From Ancylobacter amanitiformis (GTDB lineage Bacteria > Pseudomonadota > Alphaproteobacteria > Rhizobiales > Xanthobacteraceae), in NCBI RefSeq assembly GCF_030814815.1, contig NZ_JAUSVR010000006.1, positions 124,001 to 188,000 on the forward strand: a stretch of DNA of 64,000 nucleotides, written 5' to 3'. Below are positions 8,679-15,222 of this stretch, in pieces. Positions within the stretch are counted from its first letter, which is position 1, and every line of letters begins with the position of its first letter. Made by a program: the position numbers and the translations under genes. The notes under the pieces are model-generated. The model was not told the DNA's origin and did not search any database. It was given only the letters and a program-made list of their open reading frames with translations.

Positions 8679-9440
8679 ATGCCGCTTCCCGTCCTGATCG
8701 TGCTTCACCAGGAACATTCCTCCCCCGGACGGATCGGGCGGCTCTTGACCGAGCGCGGTTATCGGCTCGACCTGCGTCGCCCTTGCCTGGGCGACCCGCT
8801 GCCGACGACGCTGGCGGGGCACACCGGCGCCATCATCTTCGGCGGGCCGCAGAGCGCCAATGACTGCCATGATTACGTGCGGGCGGAGATCGACTGGATC
8901 GGCGTGCCGCTGAGCGAGGGCAAGCCCTATCTCGGCATCTGCCTCGGCGCCCAGATGCTGGCGCGCCATCTCGGCGCCGGCGTCGCGCCGCACCCGCAGG
9001 GGCTGGTGGAGATCGGCTATTATCCCATCCGCGCCACACATGCGGGCCGGGCGCTTCTGGGCCGGGCGCTTGTGGGTCGGGCGCTTCTGGGCAGCGCGGC
9101 GGACGAGCCACCGCCCTGGCCCGATCACGTCTATCACTGGCATCGCGAGGGCTTCGAGCTGCCCGCCGGCGCCGAATTGCTGGCGGAGGGCGAGGCCTTT
9201 CCCAACCAGGCCTATCGTTATGGCGAGAACGCCTTCGGCATCCAGTTCCACCCCGAAGTCACCCACCACATGATGTGCCGCTGGACCGTGCATGGCGAGG
9301 CCCGCATGGACCTGCCGGGCGCCCGCCCGCGCCGCGCGCATTTTCTCGACCGTCTGCAGCATGACGGCCGCATCCGGCTGTGGCTCGATGCTTTTCTCGA
9401 CCGCTGGCTGGCCAGCGGGCCGGTCGCGCCCGCCTGGTGA
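8679..9440 (+). CDS. Class I glutamine amidotransferase (GMP synthase-like)
   Basis: Stand-alone GATase fold of 253 residues. The nucleophile Cys is in the elbow GICLGAQM, the catalytic His and Glu are in QFHPEVT, and the oxyanion strand is IIFGGPQS. Related stand-alone proteins include gamma-glutamyl hydrolases and paralogues of the GuaA amidotransferase domain; the acceptor here is unknown. The stretch GRALLGRALVGRALLG is a threefold in-frame 15-bp repeat inserted between the core motifs, absent from typical relatives as far as I know. Confidence 0.88.
   Translation: MPLPVLIVLHQEHSSPGRIGRLLTERGYRLDLRRPCLGDPLPTTLAGHTGAIIFGGPQSANDCHDYVRAEIDWIGVPLSEGKPYLGICLGAQMLARHLGAGVAPHPQGLVEIGYYPIRATHAGRALLGRALVGRALLGSAADEPPPWPDHVYHWHREGFELPAGAELLAEGEAFPNQAYRYGENAFGIQFHPEVTHHMMCRWTVHGEARMDLPGARPRRAHFLDRLQHDGRIRLWLDAFLDRWLASGPVAPAW
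9044..9088. repeat. In-frame 15-bp tandem repeat inside the amidotransferase gene
   Basis: Three units of GGGCCGGGCGCTTCT-type sequence start at 9044, 9059 and 9074 with one or two differences, encoding repeated GRALL-like pentapeptides. Confidence 0.9.
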
Positions 9441-9771
9441 CGGGTTTCGCCGCTTTCGCGACGCTGCCAGCCTGACAGGGGGGCGTCGATCCGATGCCAA
9501 CGCCCCATCGCCATGCCGATCCGGCGCCGGGATGCGGCTGCCCTGCCGGGCGCGCGGATGGGCGGCAAAATGAAACGCCGCGACCCGACTTGTTCGGGGC
9601 ACGGCGATTTCAGCATCAAACGTCTCGCAGGTGCAGGGCCGGCAAGGTGCAAGGCCGGCAAGGTGGAGGCCCGGCAGCGTGCAAGGCCTGCAGCGTCAAG
9701 GCCTGCAGCGTCAAGGCGCGGGGCACCTCGAGTCGCCTCAGGCGACCTTGGACCCCAGGCGACCTCGGGCC
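9441..9771. other. Repeat-rich spacer between convergent amidotransferase and mucR
   Basis: No gene is supported. The right half is almost entirely tandem repeat: a 15-16-bp array at 9629-9716 and the mucR-end 17-bp array at 9736-9786. Confidence 0.75.
9629..9716. repeat. 15-16-bp tandem repeat array
   Basis: Successive units of the type AGGTGCARGGCCGGCA start at 9629, 9645, 9661 and 9677, then shorten to 15 bp (GCGTCAAGGCCTGCA) at 9693 and a partial unit at 9708. Confidence 0.85.
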
Positions 9772-9786
9772 TCAGGCGACCTTCTT
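9736..9786. repeat. 17-bp tandem repeat duplicating the mucR stop region
   Basis: CCTCAGGCGACCT or CCCCAGGCGACCT occurs at 9736, 9753 and 9770, an exact 17-bp period. The rightmost copy contains the mucR stop codon (TCA at 9772-9774). The leftmost repeats the stop; the middle one has CCA instead. Confidence 0.9.
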
Positions 9787-10230
9787 GCGGCCGCGCGGCT
9801 TGGGAGCGGGCACTGCGGGCTTCTTGCGCTGCTGGCCGAGGCCCATCTTCTTGGCGAGATTGGAACGCGCCTCAGCATAGCTGGGGGCGACCATCGGATA
9901 ATCGTTCGGCAGGCCCCACTTCGCCCGGTATTCTTCGGGTGTCATGTTGTACTTGGTCCGCAGATGGCGCTTGAGAGACTTGAACTTGAGTCCGTCCTCA
10001 AGGCAGATGATAAATTCCGGCGTGACCGACTTCTTCACCGGGACAGCGGGCTTAAGTACCTCTTCCACCACCGCCGGGGCCGGGGCGGAAAGGCGAAGCA
10101 GAGCGCCATGCACCTTGGCAATCAGATCGGGAAGCTCCGTGGCGGGCACCGAATTATTGCCGACAAAGGCGGCCACGACATCGGCGGTAAGGCCGAGATA
10201 GTCCACAGGTGAGCTATCCTGTTCCGACAT
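9772..10230 (-). CDS. mucR: MucR/Ros-family transcriptional regulator
   Basis: Regulator of 152 residues related to Rhizobium MucR and Agrobacterium Ros, which bind AT-rich promoters and repress exopolysaccharide, motility and other genes including their own. The DNA-binding core runs from about residue 72 ([19 protein letters not shown]) to 125 ([22 protein letters not shown]), with a Lys/Arg/Pro tail. Of the four Ros zinc ligands only Cys76 and His89 are kept; Asp79 and Lys93 occupy the other two positions, as in the zinc-independent Mesorhizobium homologues. The upstream region is AT-rich, suiting autoregulation. Confidence 0.93.
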   Translation of the reverse strand: MSEQDSSPVDYLGLTADVVAAFVGNNSVPATELPDLIAKVHGALLRLSAPAPAVVEEVLKPAVPVKKSVTPEFIICLEDGLKFKSLKRHLRTKYNMTPEEYRAKWGLPNDYPMVAPSYAEARSNLAKKMGLGQQRKKPAVPAPKPRGRKKVA

Positions 10231-10425
10231 TTATTTTCTCCATGGCGAACTTCCACTGATTTAACACCGTCCTTGCGAAGGTCAATAAGCAAGGAAAGAA
10301 AAACGGCGTCCGCGGCAAGTTAAACCTTCGCGAGCCTGTTGCGGATCAGCACGATCGGACAGGCAGACATGATTTAAGGTTGTGTCAGGTCGAAGTCTTC
10401 AGGCGTCGACCGGATCGGCCGGCGA

Positions 10426-10439
10426 GTTGGTATACCAAC
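10426..10439. promoter_or_regulatory. Perfect palindrome GTTGGTATACCAAC
   Basis: A 14-bp perfect palindrome with a GGTATACC core, about 195 bp upstream of mucR. The core matches the half-sites in front of tctC, so a GntR-type operator is possible; the gene it would control is unclear. Confidence 0.45.
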
Positions 10440-10535
10440 CCCCGGCCCGCCGTCTCCGCATAGTCATCTTGCGATGATCTATTCAAGTGTAAAGGAGTGG
10501 CCAATGCGGCGGAACTGCAAGGCTCGCTGAACAAA

Positions 10536-10559
10536 TGGCCGGGGGTCGTGTGCCGGCCA
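10536..10559 (-). terminator. Hairpin downstream of tenA
   Basis: TGGCCGG and CCGGCCA pair around a 10-base loop, starting 14 bases past the tenA stop in the direction of transcription. A short T-rich tract (ATTTGTT) follows on the minus strand. Confidence 0.5.
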
Positions 10560-10573
10560 CAGTCACGGAACAA

Positions 10574-11236
10574 TCACAAGTATATATGGTCGAAGAAGGC
10601 GCGCTCCAGCGCGACGGCGCGACCGAACAGGGACGCGGCGGCGGCGCGGCCCGTCTCATCCGTATCCGCTCCCGCACGATCGAGTTCCCCGCGCAGCCAG
10701 ATCACAAATGCGCGAAACCCGTCATTATTGTGCAGCGTGATCCATTCCGCGTGGATGAAATCGGCCGGAAGCACGGCGCCGGGGCGGTCGGCCCAATCCA
10801 GATACAGCCATTCGGCGACGGTGAGCACGGCAAGACAGCACGCATAGTCGCGCGTCTGGGCGGCCTCGCGCATCAGCGCCTGGAAGCGCGCGGTCGGCGC
10901 GGTGATGGCGGGCTGGCGGCGCTCGGCCTCCGGGACGCCCAGCGCGTCGAAGCCGCGCTGGAAATAGGTGTTCTCGTCGCTGGTGATCATTGCCGCGAAC
11001 TGGGCGAAGCGGATGCGCGATTCATAACGGTCGACGGTGGCGATCGCCATGCCGAGCAGCGCGACGAAACCATCGATGAACTGGTAGTCCTGCGTCAGGT
11101 AACGGCGCATGACATCTGCGGGCACGCTGCCGGCAAAGATCTCCTCGACGAAGCGATGCTGGCGCGCCGCGTTCCAGTTCTCGGCATTGGCCTGTTTCAG
11201 CGCGTCGCTGAAGGGTTGCACTGAGTGATTCGCCAT
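10574..11236 (-). CDS. tenA: TenA-family (thiaminase II-like) protein
   Basis: All-helical heme-oxygenase-fold protein of 220 residues. TenA enzymes deaminate or hydrolyse thiamine degradation products to salvage the pyrimidine moiety. Family features are YLTQDYQFIDGF near residue 46 and VAEWLYLDWA near 140. The classical TenA_C catalytic Cys position is Ala141, followed by Glu142, which points to the Cys-less TenA_E subgroup. GGGAG precedes the ATG. Its neighbour upstream is an SDR on the same strand; no thiamine biosynthesis gene or thi-box is visible. Confidence 0.85.
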   Translation of the reverse strand: MANHSVQPFSDALKQANAENWNAARQHRFVEEIFAGSVPADVMRRYLTQDYQFIDGFVALLGMAIATVDRYESRIRFAQFAAMITSDENTYFQRGFDALGVPEAERRQPAITAPTARFQALMREAAQTRDYACCLAVLTVAEWLYLDWADRPGAVLPADFIHAEWITLHNNDGFRAFVIWLRGELDRAGADTDETGRAAAASLFGRAVALERAFFDHIYL

Positions 11237-11310
11237 CGATCGTCTCCCGCGGGTTCGCGGGTTGTATGACCGGATGCGCTTGGGCCGTCGAGCCGCGCAC
11301 GTGCCTGTGG

Positions 11311-11338
11311 CGCGTTACATGCGGCGCGTTACATGCGG
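11311..11338. repeat. 14-bp tandem duplication of the SDR stop region
   Basis: CGCGTTACATGCGG occurs twice, back to back and identical. The right copy carries the SDR stop (TTA, read TAA) with its last Met codon; the left copy repeats both downstream of the stop. Confidence 0.9.
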
Positions 11339-12105
11339 ATCGTCTGGCCGCCGTCGACCACCAGCACATGCCCGTTGACGAAGGACGCCTCGTTCGAGGC
11401 GAGGAACACGGCGGCCGGGCCGATCTCCGGCGGATGCCCCCAGCGGCCGACGGGCACGCGGATGTCGACGAAGGCGGAGAATTCGGTGTTGTTCACCAGC
11501 GACTGGTTGGTCTCTGTGGCGAACATGCCGGGGGCGATGGCGTTGCTGGTGATGCCGGCGCGGGCATAATCCACCGCCAGCGCCCGCATCAGCCCGGTGA
11601 GGCCCGCCTTGGCGGCGGTGTAGACGGGATCGTTGCGGTTGGCGATCTGCGCGGCGATCGAGGTCACGGTGATGAGCCGCCCATGGCGGTGATGGGCCAT
11701 GATCTCGGCCGCCTCGCGCGCCAGCAGGGTCGGCCCGATCAGGTCGGTGGCGAAGAGGGCGCCGACCTCCTCGGGGGTGAAGTCCCGGAGCGGCCGGCGG
11801 TCGCGCGCGCCCACATTGTTGACCAGGATGTCGAGTCGGCCGAACCTTCCGGCAATCTCCGCGATGGCCGCGCGCCCGGCTTTGAAATCGGCCACATCGA
11901 ACGCCGTCCACGTGACCTGCCGCCCGGTGGCGGTGCCGATCGCCTCGGCGGCGGCGGCGAGGCGCGCCTCGTTTCGCCCATGGATGACCACGTCCGCTCC
12001 CGCCTGCGCCAGCGCCTTGGCCATTTCGAAGCCGAGGCCCCGGCCGGCGCCGGTGACAAGGGCGGAGCGGCCGGCGAGCGAGAAGAGCACGGGTGTCGGG
12101 GTCAT
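11329..12105 (-). CDS. SDR-family oxidoreductase (gluconate 5-dehydrogenase-like)
   Basis: Classical short-chain dehydrogenase of 258 residues. It has a Rossmann motif VTGAGRGLGFEMA, NNVG in place of the usual NNAG, catalytic Ser in TVTSIAAQ, YTAAK (Tyr and Lys), and the C-terminal VDGG. Cytosolic; substrate unknown, resembling gluconate or 3-ketoacyl reductase-type SDRs. The start chosen (MTPTPVLFSL) places the Rossmann motif normally; the longer open frame has no family match. It is divergent from the HPP gene with the TetR-type palindrome between them. Confidence 0.85.
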   Translation of the reverse strand: MTPTPVLFSLAGRSALVTGAGRGLGFEMAKALAQAGADVVIHGRNEARLAAAAEAIGTATGRQVTWTAFDVADFKAGRAAIAEIAGRFGRLDILVNNVGARDRRPLRDFTPEEVGALFATDLIGPTLLAREAAEIMAHHRHGRLITVTSIAAQIANRNDPVYTAAKAGLTGLMRALAVDYARAGITSNAIAPGMFATETNQSLVNNTEFSAFVDIRVPVGRWGHPPEIGPAAVFLASNEASFVNGHVLVVDGGQTIRM

Positions 12106-12255
12106 GCGATTGTCCGGGATGGCGGTCGCCGAGGGGGTGTCGTCAGCGGGAGAGGGCGGGTGCGGCGGGTGAAACGACAGGCTGCGTCGTGTTTCGCCCA
12201 ATTCGATGGCAGGAGCCACCCGCTTTCGCCGGCTTGACAGAACCGGCTGCGTGTC

Positions 12256-12290
12256 TGTACCAATTGGTACATACAAAACCGATTGGTACA
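12256..12290. promoter_or_regulatory. TetR-type operator between the SDR and the HPP-TetR operon
   Basis: TGTACCAATTGGTACA (12256-12271) is a perfect 16-bp palindrome. A further half-site ATTGGTACA (12282-12290) ends 3 bases before the HPP start codon. A TetR gene is the second gene of the downstream operon, so autorepression is likely, with possible control of the divergent SDR. Confidence 0.7.
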
Positions 12291-12293
12291 CAT

Positions 12294-12782
12294 ATGCGTC
12301 ATTATTTTCATCGCCACCAGCCACCGCATCATCCGCATATCGCCGTGCTCGCCGGCATCGGCGCGATGGTGGCGATCGGCGTCACCGGTGCGCTGAGCGT
12401 CTATGCCGGGGCGCCCTTGCTGATCGCCCCGTTCGGCGCGAGTGCGGTGCTGTTGTTCTCCGTGCCGGCGAGCCCGCTCTCGCAGCCGGCCAACGTGGTC
12501 GGCGGCCATGTGGTGGCGACGGCGGCGGCGCTGGCGCTGCACATGGTGCTGCCGGGCACGTGGTGGGCGGCGGCGATCGCGGTCGGCGTCGCCATCGCGC
12601 TGATGGCGCTGCTGCGCATCACCCATCCGCCGGCGGGCGCGGACCCGCTGCTGGTCTTTGCCGGCGACCCGACATGGGCCTTCCTCATCATGCCGGTCGG
12701 CCTCGGCGCGGTGGCGCTGGTGGCGATCGCGGTCATCTTCCACCGCCTCACCCGCACCACCTATCCCTTGAGGATCCCCTGA
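12294..12782 (+). CDS. HPP-family integral membrane protein
   Basis: Protein of 162 residues with about four membrane helices and a His-rich N terminus (HRHQPPHHPH). The diagnostic HPP motif is in THPPAGADP at about residue 110. Some plastid and bacterial HPP proteins are linked to nitrite transport, but the function of most is unknown. The ATG at 12294 directly follows the operator. The last base of its TGA is the first base of the TetR ATG, so the two genes are translationally coupled. Confidence 0.88.
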   Translation: MRHYFHRHQPPHHPHIAVLAGIGAMVAIGVTGALSVYAGAPLLIAPFGASAVLLFSVPASPLSQPANVVGGHVVATAAALALHMVLPGTWWAAAIAVGVAIALMALLRITHPPAGADPLLVFAGDPTWAFLIMPVGLGAVALVAIAVIFHRLTRTTYPLRIP

Positions 12783-13360
12783 TGGCCCGTCTCGTCGCCG
12801 AGCGGGCGGACATCGTGCCGGCGCTTGGCGAACTGTTTCGCACCCACGGCTATCAGGGCACCAGCCTCGCGCTCATCAGCGAGCGGACCGGGCTGGGCAA
12901 GGGCAGCCTCTATCACTTCTTTCCCGGCGGAAAGGAGGAGATGGTGCAGGCCGTGCTGGCCGAGATCGACGGCTGGTTCGAGAGCGAGATCTTCGCTCCC
13001 CTGCGCACCGGCGAGGGGGAGGACGAGATGGCGGCGCGGGCGCGGATCGCCGCCATGTTCGCGGCGGTGGATGCCTATTTCCGCTCCGGCCGGCGCGCCT
13101 GCCTCATCGGCACCTTCGCGCTCGGGCAGGTCCGCGAGCGCTTCACCGTGGTGATCGACGGCTATTTCTGGCGCTGGCAGGTGGCGTTGGCGGGCGCGCT
13201 GGCCCGCGCCGGCGTGCCCGCCCATGAGGCGAACGGCATTGCCGAGGAGGTGCTCGTCGGCATTCAGGGCGGCATCGTGCTGGCGCATGCGCGCGACGAT
13301 GCCGAGGTGTTTCGCCGCACGCTGGAGCGACTGCGGGCCCGTTGCCGGTTCGCCCTCTGA
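12782..13360 (+). CDS. TetR/AcrR-family transcriptional regulator
   Basis: Repressor of 192 residues. The N-terminal helix-turn-helix ends in the family signature GLGKGSLYHFFPGGKEEM (residues ~40-57). The C-terminal ligand domain resembles regulators of the LmrA/YxaF type (RACLIGTFALG). It overlaps the HPP gene by one base. The palindrome at 12256 is the obvious binding candidate. Confidence 0.9.
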   Translation: MARLVAERADIVPALGELFRTHGYQGTSLALISERTGLGKGSLYHFFPGGKEEMVQAVLAEIDGWFESEIFAPLRTGEGEDEMAARARIAAMFAAVDAYFRSGRRACLIGTFALGQVRERFTVVIDGYFWRWQVALAGALARAGVPAHEANGIAEEVLVGIQGGIVLAHARDDAEVFRRTLERLRARCRFAL

Positions 13361-13514
13361 GCCTTGGTCGGCTTCTCTCCCGTCCTGTGATGATGCCTAA
13401 TGGCGCGAGTCGCGCGCGTGCGGCGGCCGGCTACCGGTTTCTGGCATCGGTTTCGCATGGTTCGACACCGGACCGGGTGAGAGCCGGGGCCGCGCAGGCA
13501 GGGGAGAGGACAGA

Positions 13515-14354
13515 ATGGCGCTTATCCGCAACAGCTACGGCAAGGGCCGGGTGCGCATCATGCGTGTGAAGCGCGACAGCGCGCGGCACGAGGTGCGCGA
13601 ACTCACCGTCGAGGTGCTGCTGACCGGCGCCTTCGATGCGTCCTACACGGAAGGCGACAACCGGTCGGTCATCGCGACCGATTCGATCAAGAACATCGTC
13701 AACTTCCTGGCCCGCGACCATGTCGGCGCAGAGAACGAGGTGTTCGCCGGAATCCTCGCGCGCCATTTCCTCGACCGTTACGCGCATGTCAGCGGGGTGA
13801 GCGTCACCGCCAGCGAGACCAAATGGTCGCGCATCGTGATCGAGGGGGCGCCGCACGATCATTCCTTCGTGCTGGACGGCAATGGCCGGCCGACCGTGAA
13901 GCTCACCGCCACCCGCGAGGGCACGACGCTTTCCTCCGGCGTCAGCGGCTTCACCTTCCTCAAGACCACGCAATCGGCCTGGGAAGATTACTGGTTCGAC
14001 GAGGCGACCACGCTGAAGCCGACGCCCGACCGCCTCTTTGCCACCGCCATGGATGCCTCCTGGCTGTGGTCCACCGTGCCGGGCTCGTATGAAAGCGCGA
14101 ACCAGGCCGTGCTCGATTCCGCGCTGAAGGTCTTCGCCACCACGTTCAGCCCCGGCGTGCAGAACACGCTCTACCTCATGGGCGAGGCGGTGCTCGCGGC
14201 CGTGCCGGACATCCGCGAGATCAGCATCGCCTGCCCCAACAAGCATTACCTGCCGATCGACCTCTCACCCTTCGGCCGCGCCTTCGACGGTCAGGTCTTC
14301 ACGCCGACCGACGAGCCGCACGGCCAGATCGCGTGCACGATCGGGCGTGGCTGA
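13515..14354 (+). CDS. Urate oxidase (factor-independent uricase)
   Basis: Oxidises urate to 5-hydroxyisourate with O2, without cofactor. The 279-residue T-fold protein keeps the family landmarks: YGK with catalytic Lys10, the Thr-Asp pair in ATDSIKN (Thr55), and SGVSGFTFLKTTQSAWEDY. First gene of a four-gene operon whose next products are a molybdenum hydroxylase and an allantoin synthase. The stop overlaps the next frame by 8 bases. Confidence 0.95.
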   Translation: MALIRNSYGKGRVRIMRVKRDSARHEVRELTVEVLLTGAFDASYTEGDNRSVIATDSIKNIVNFLARDHVGAENEVFAGILARHFLDRYAHVSGVSVTASETKWSRIVIEGAPHDHSFVLDGNGRPTVKLTATREGTTLSSGVSGFTFLKTTQSAWEDYWFDEATTLKPTPDRLFATAMDASWLWSTVPGSYESANQAVLDSALKVFATTFSPGVQNTLYLMGEAVLAAVPDIREISIACPNKHYLPIDLSPFGRAFDGQVFTPTDEPHGQIACTIGRG

Positions 14355-15222
14355 GAACAGCACAGGCTCACGGGGGCAGGCTCGCGGGGACAGGCTTTTG
14401 GATCTCAACTCGGTAACGGCCATCGTGCGGCCGCGCGCGCGCAGCGAATTCGCCCCACCGGGGGCGGGAGACGCCATCCTCGGCGGCGGCACCTGGCTGT
14501 TCTCCGAGCCGCAGCCGGGGGTGCGTCGGCTGATCGACCTCACCGATCTCAACTGGCCGCCGCTGCAGGCGAGCGCCTCGGGCCTGTCCATCGCCGCCAC
14601 CTGCACGGTGGAGCGGCTCTATGGCTTCGATCCGCCGCCGGACTGGCGCGCCGCTTCGCTCATCGCCGCGTGCTGCCGCTCCTTCCTCGCCTCGTTCAAG
14701 ATATGGTCCATGGCCACGGTGGGCGGCAATCTCTGCCTCGCGCTGCCGGCCGGGCCGATGATCTCGCTTTGCGCGGCGCTGGAAGGAACCTGCGTGATCT
14801 GGCGCGCGGATGGCGGCGAGCGGCGGATGCCGGCCATCGATTTCGCGCGCGGACCGCTCGACAACGCGCTGGAGCCGGGCGAGGTGCTGCGTGCCATCGA
14901 ACTGCCGGTCGAGGCGCTGCGCCGGCAGGCCGCGTTCCGTCGCGCCTCGCTCACCCCGCTCGGGCGCTCCGGCGTGCTGGTGATCGGCACGCGGGCGCCC
15001 GACGGCCGCTTCGCCCTCACCGTGACGGCGGCGACCCGCCGGCCCGTGCAGCTGCGCTTCGAGCCGATGCCGGGCGCGCGGCTTCTGGCGGACCGTCTCG
15101 CGACGGCGATTCCCGACGCGCTCTATCATGACGACATTCATGGCCGGCCGGACTGGCGCCGTCACATGACACGCGAACTGGCGGAAGAAATACGCGACGA
15201 ACTGGCGGAGGGTGCCGGGTGA
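14347..15222 (+). CDS. FAD-binding subunit of a xanthine dehydrogenase-family enzyme
   Basis: Medium (FAD) subunit of up to 291 residues: FAD motifs LGGGTWLFS (near residue 40) and ATVGGNLCLALP (near 124), then the CO-dehydrogenase flavoprotein C-terminal domain. It transfers electrons from the iron-sulfur clusters of the next gene product. The GTG start overlaps the uricase end by 8 bases. A 14-bp tandem repeat at 14363-14396 encodes the first codons, so translation may begin a little downstream at the TTG before DLNSVTAIV. It overlaps the next gene by 4 bases. Confidence 0.85.
   Translation: MAENSTGSRGQARGDRLLDLNSVTAIVRPRARSEFAPPGAGDAILGGGTWLFSEPQPGVRRLIDLTDLNWPPLQASASGLSIAATCTVERLYGFDPPPDWRAASLIAACCRSFLASFKIWSMATVGGNLCLALPAGPMISLCAALEGTCVIWRADGGERRMPAIDFARGPLDNALEPGEVLRAIELPVEALRRQAAFRRASLTPLGRSGVLVIGTRAPDGRFALTVTAATRRPVQLRFEPMPGARLLADRLATAIPDALYHDDIHGRPDWRRHMTRELAEEIRDELAEGAG
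14363..14396. repeat. 14-bp tandem repeat at the FAD-subunit gene start
   Basis: CAGGCTCACGGGGG (14363) and CAGGCTCGCGGGGA (14377) are followed by a partial third copy, just after the uricase stop. Confidence 0.8.

Larger units (their letters stand above)
10231..10573. other. mucR upstream region / tenA downstream region
   Basis: No gene is supported. It contains AT-rich DNA directly before mucR (about 10231-10310), a perfect 14-bp palindrome at 10426-10439 and a tenA-proximal hairpin at 10536-10559. Confidence 0.6.
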
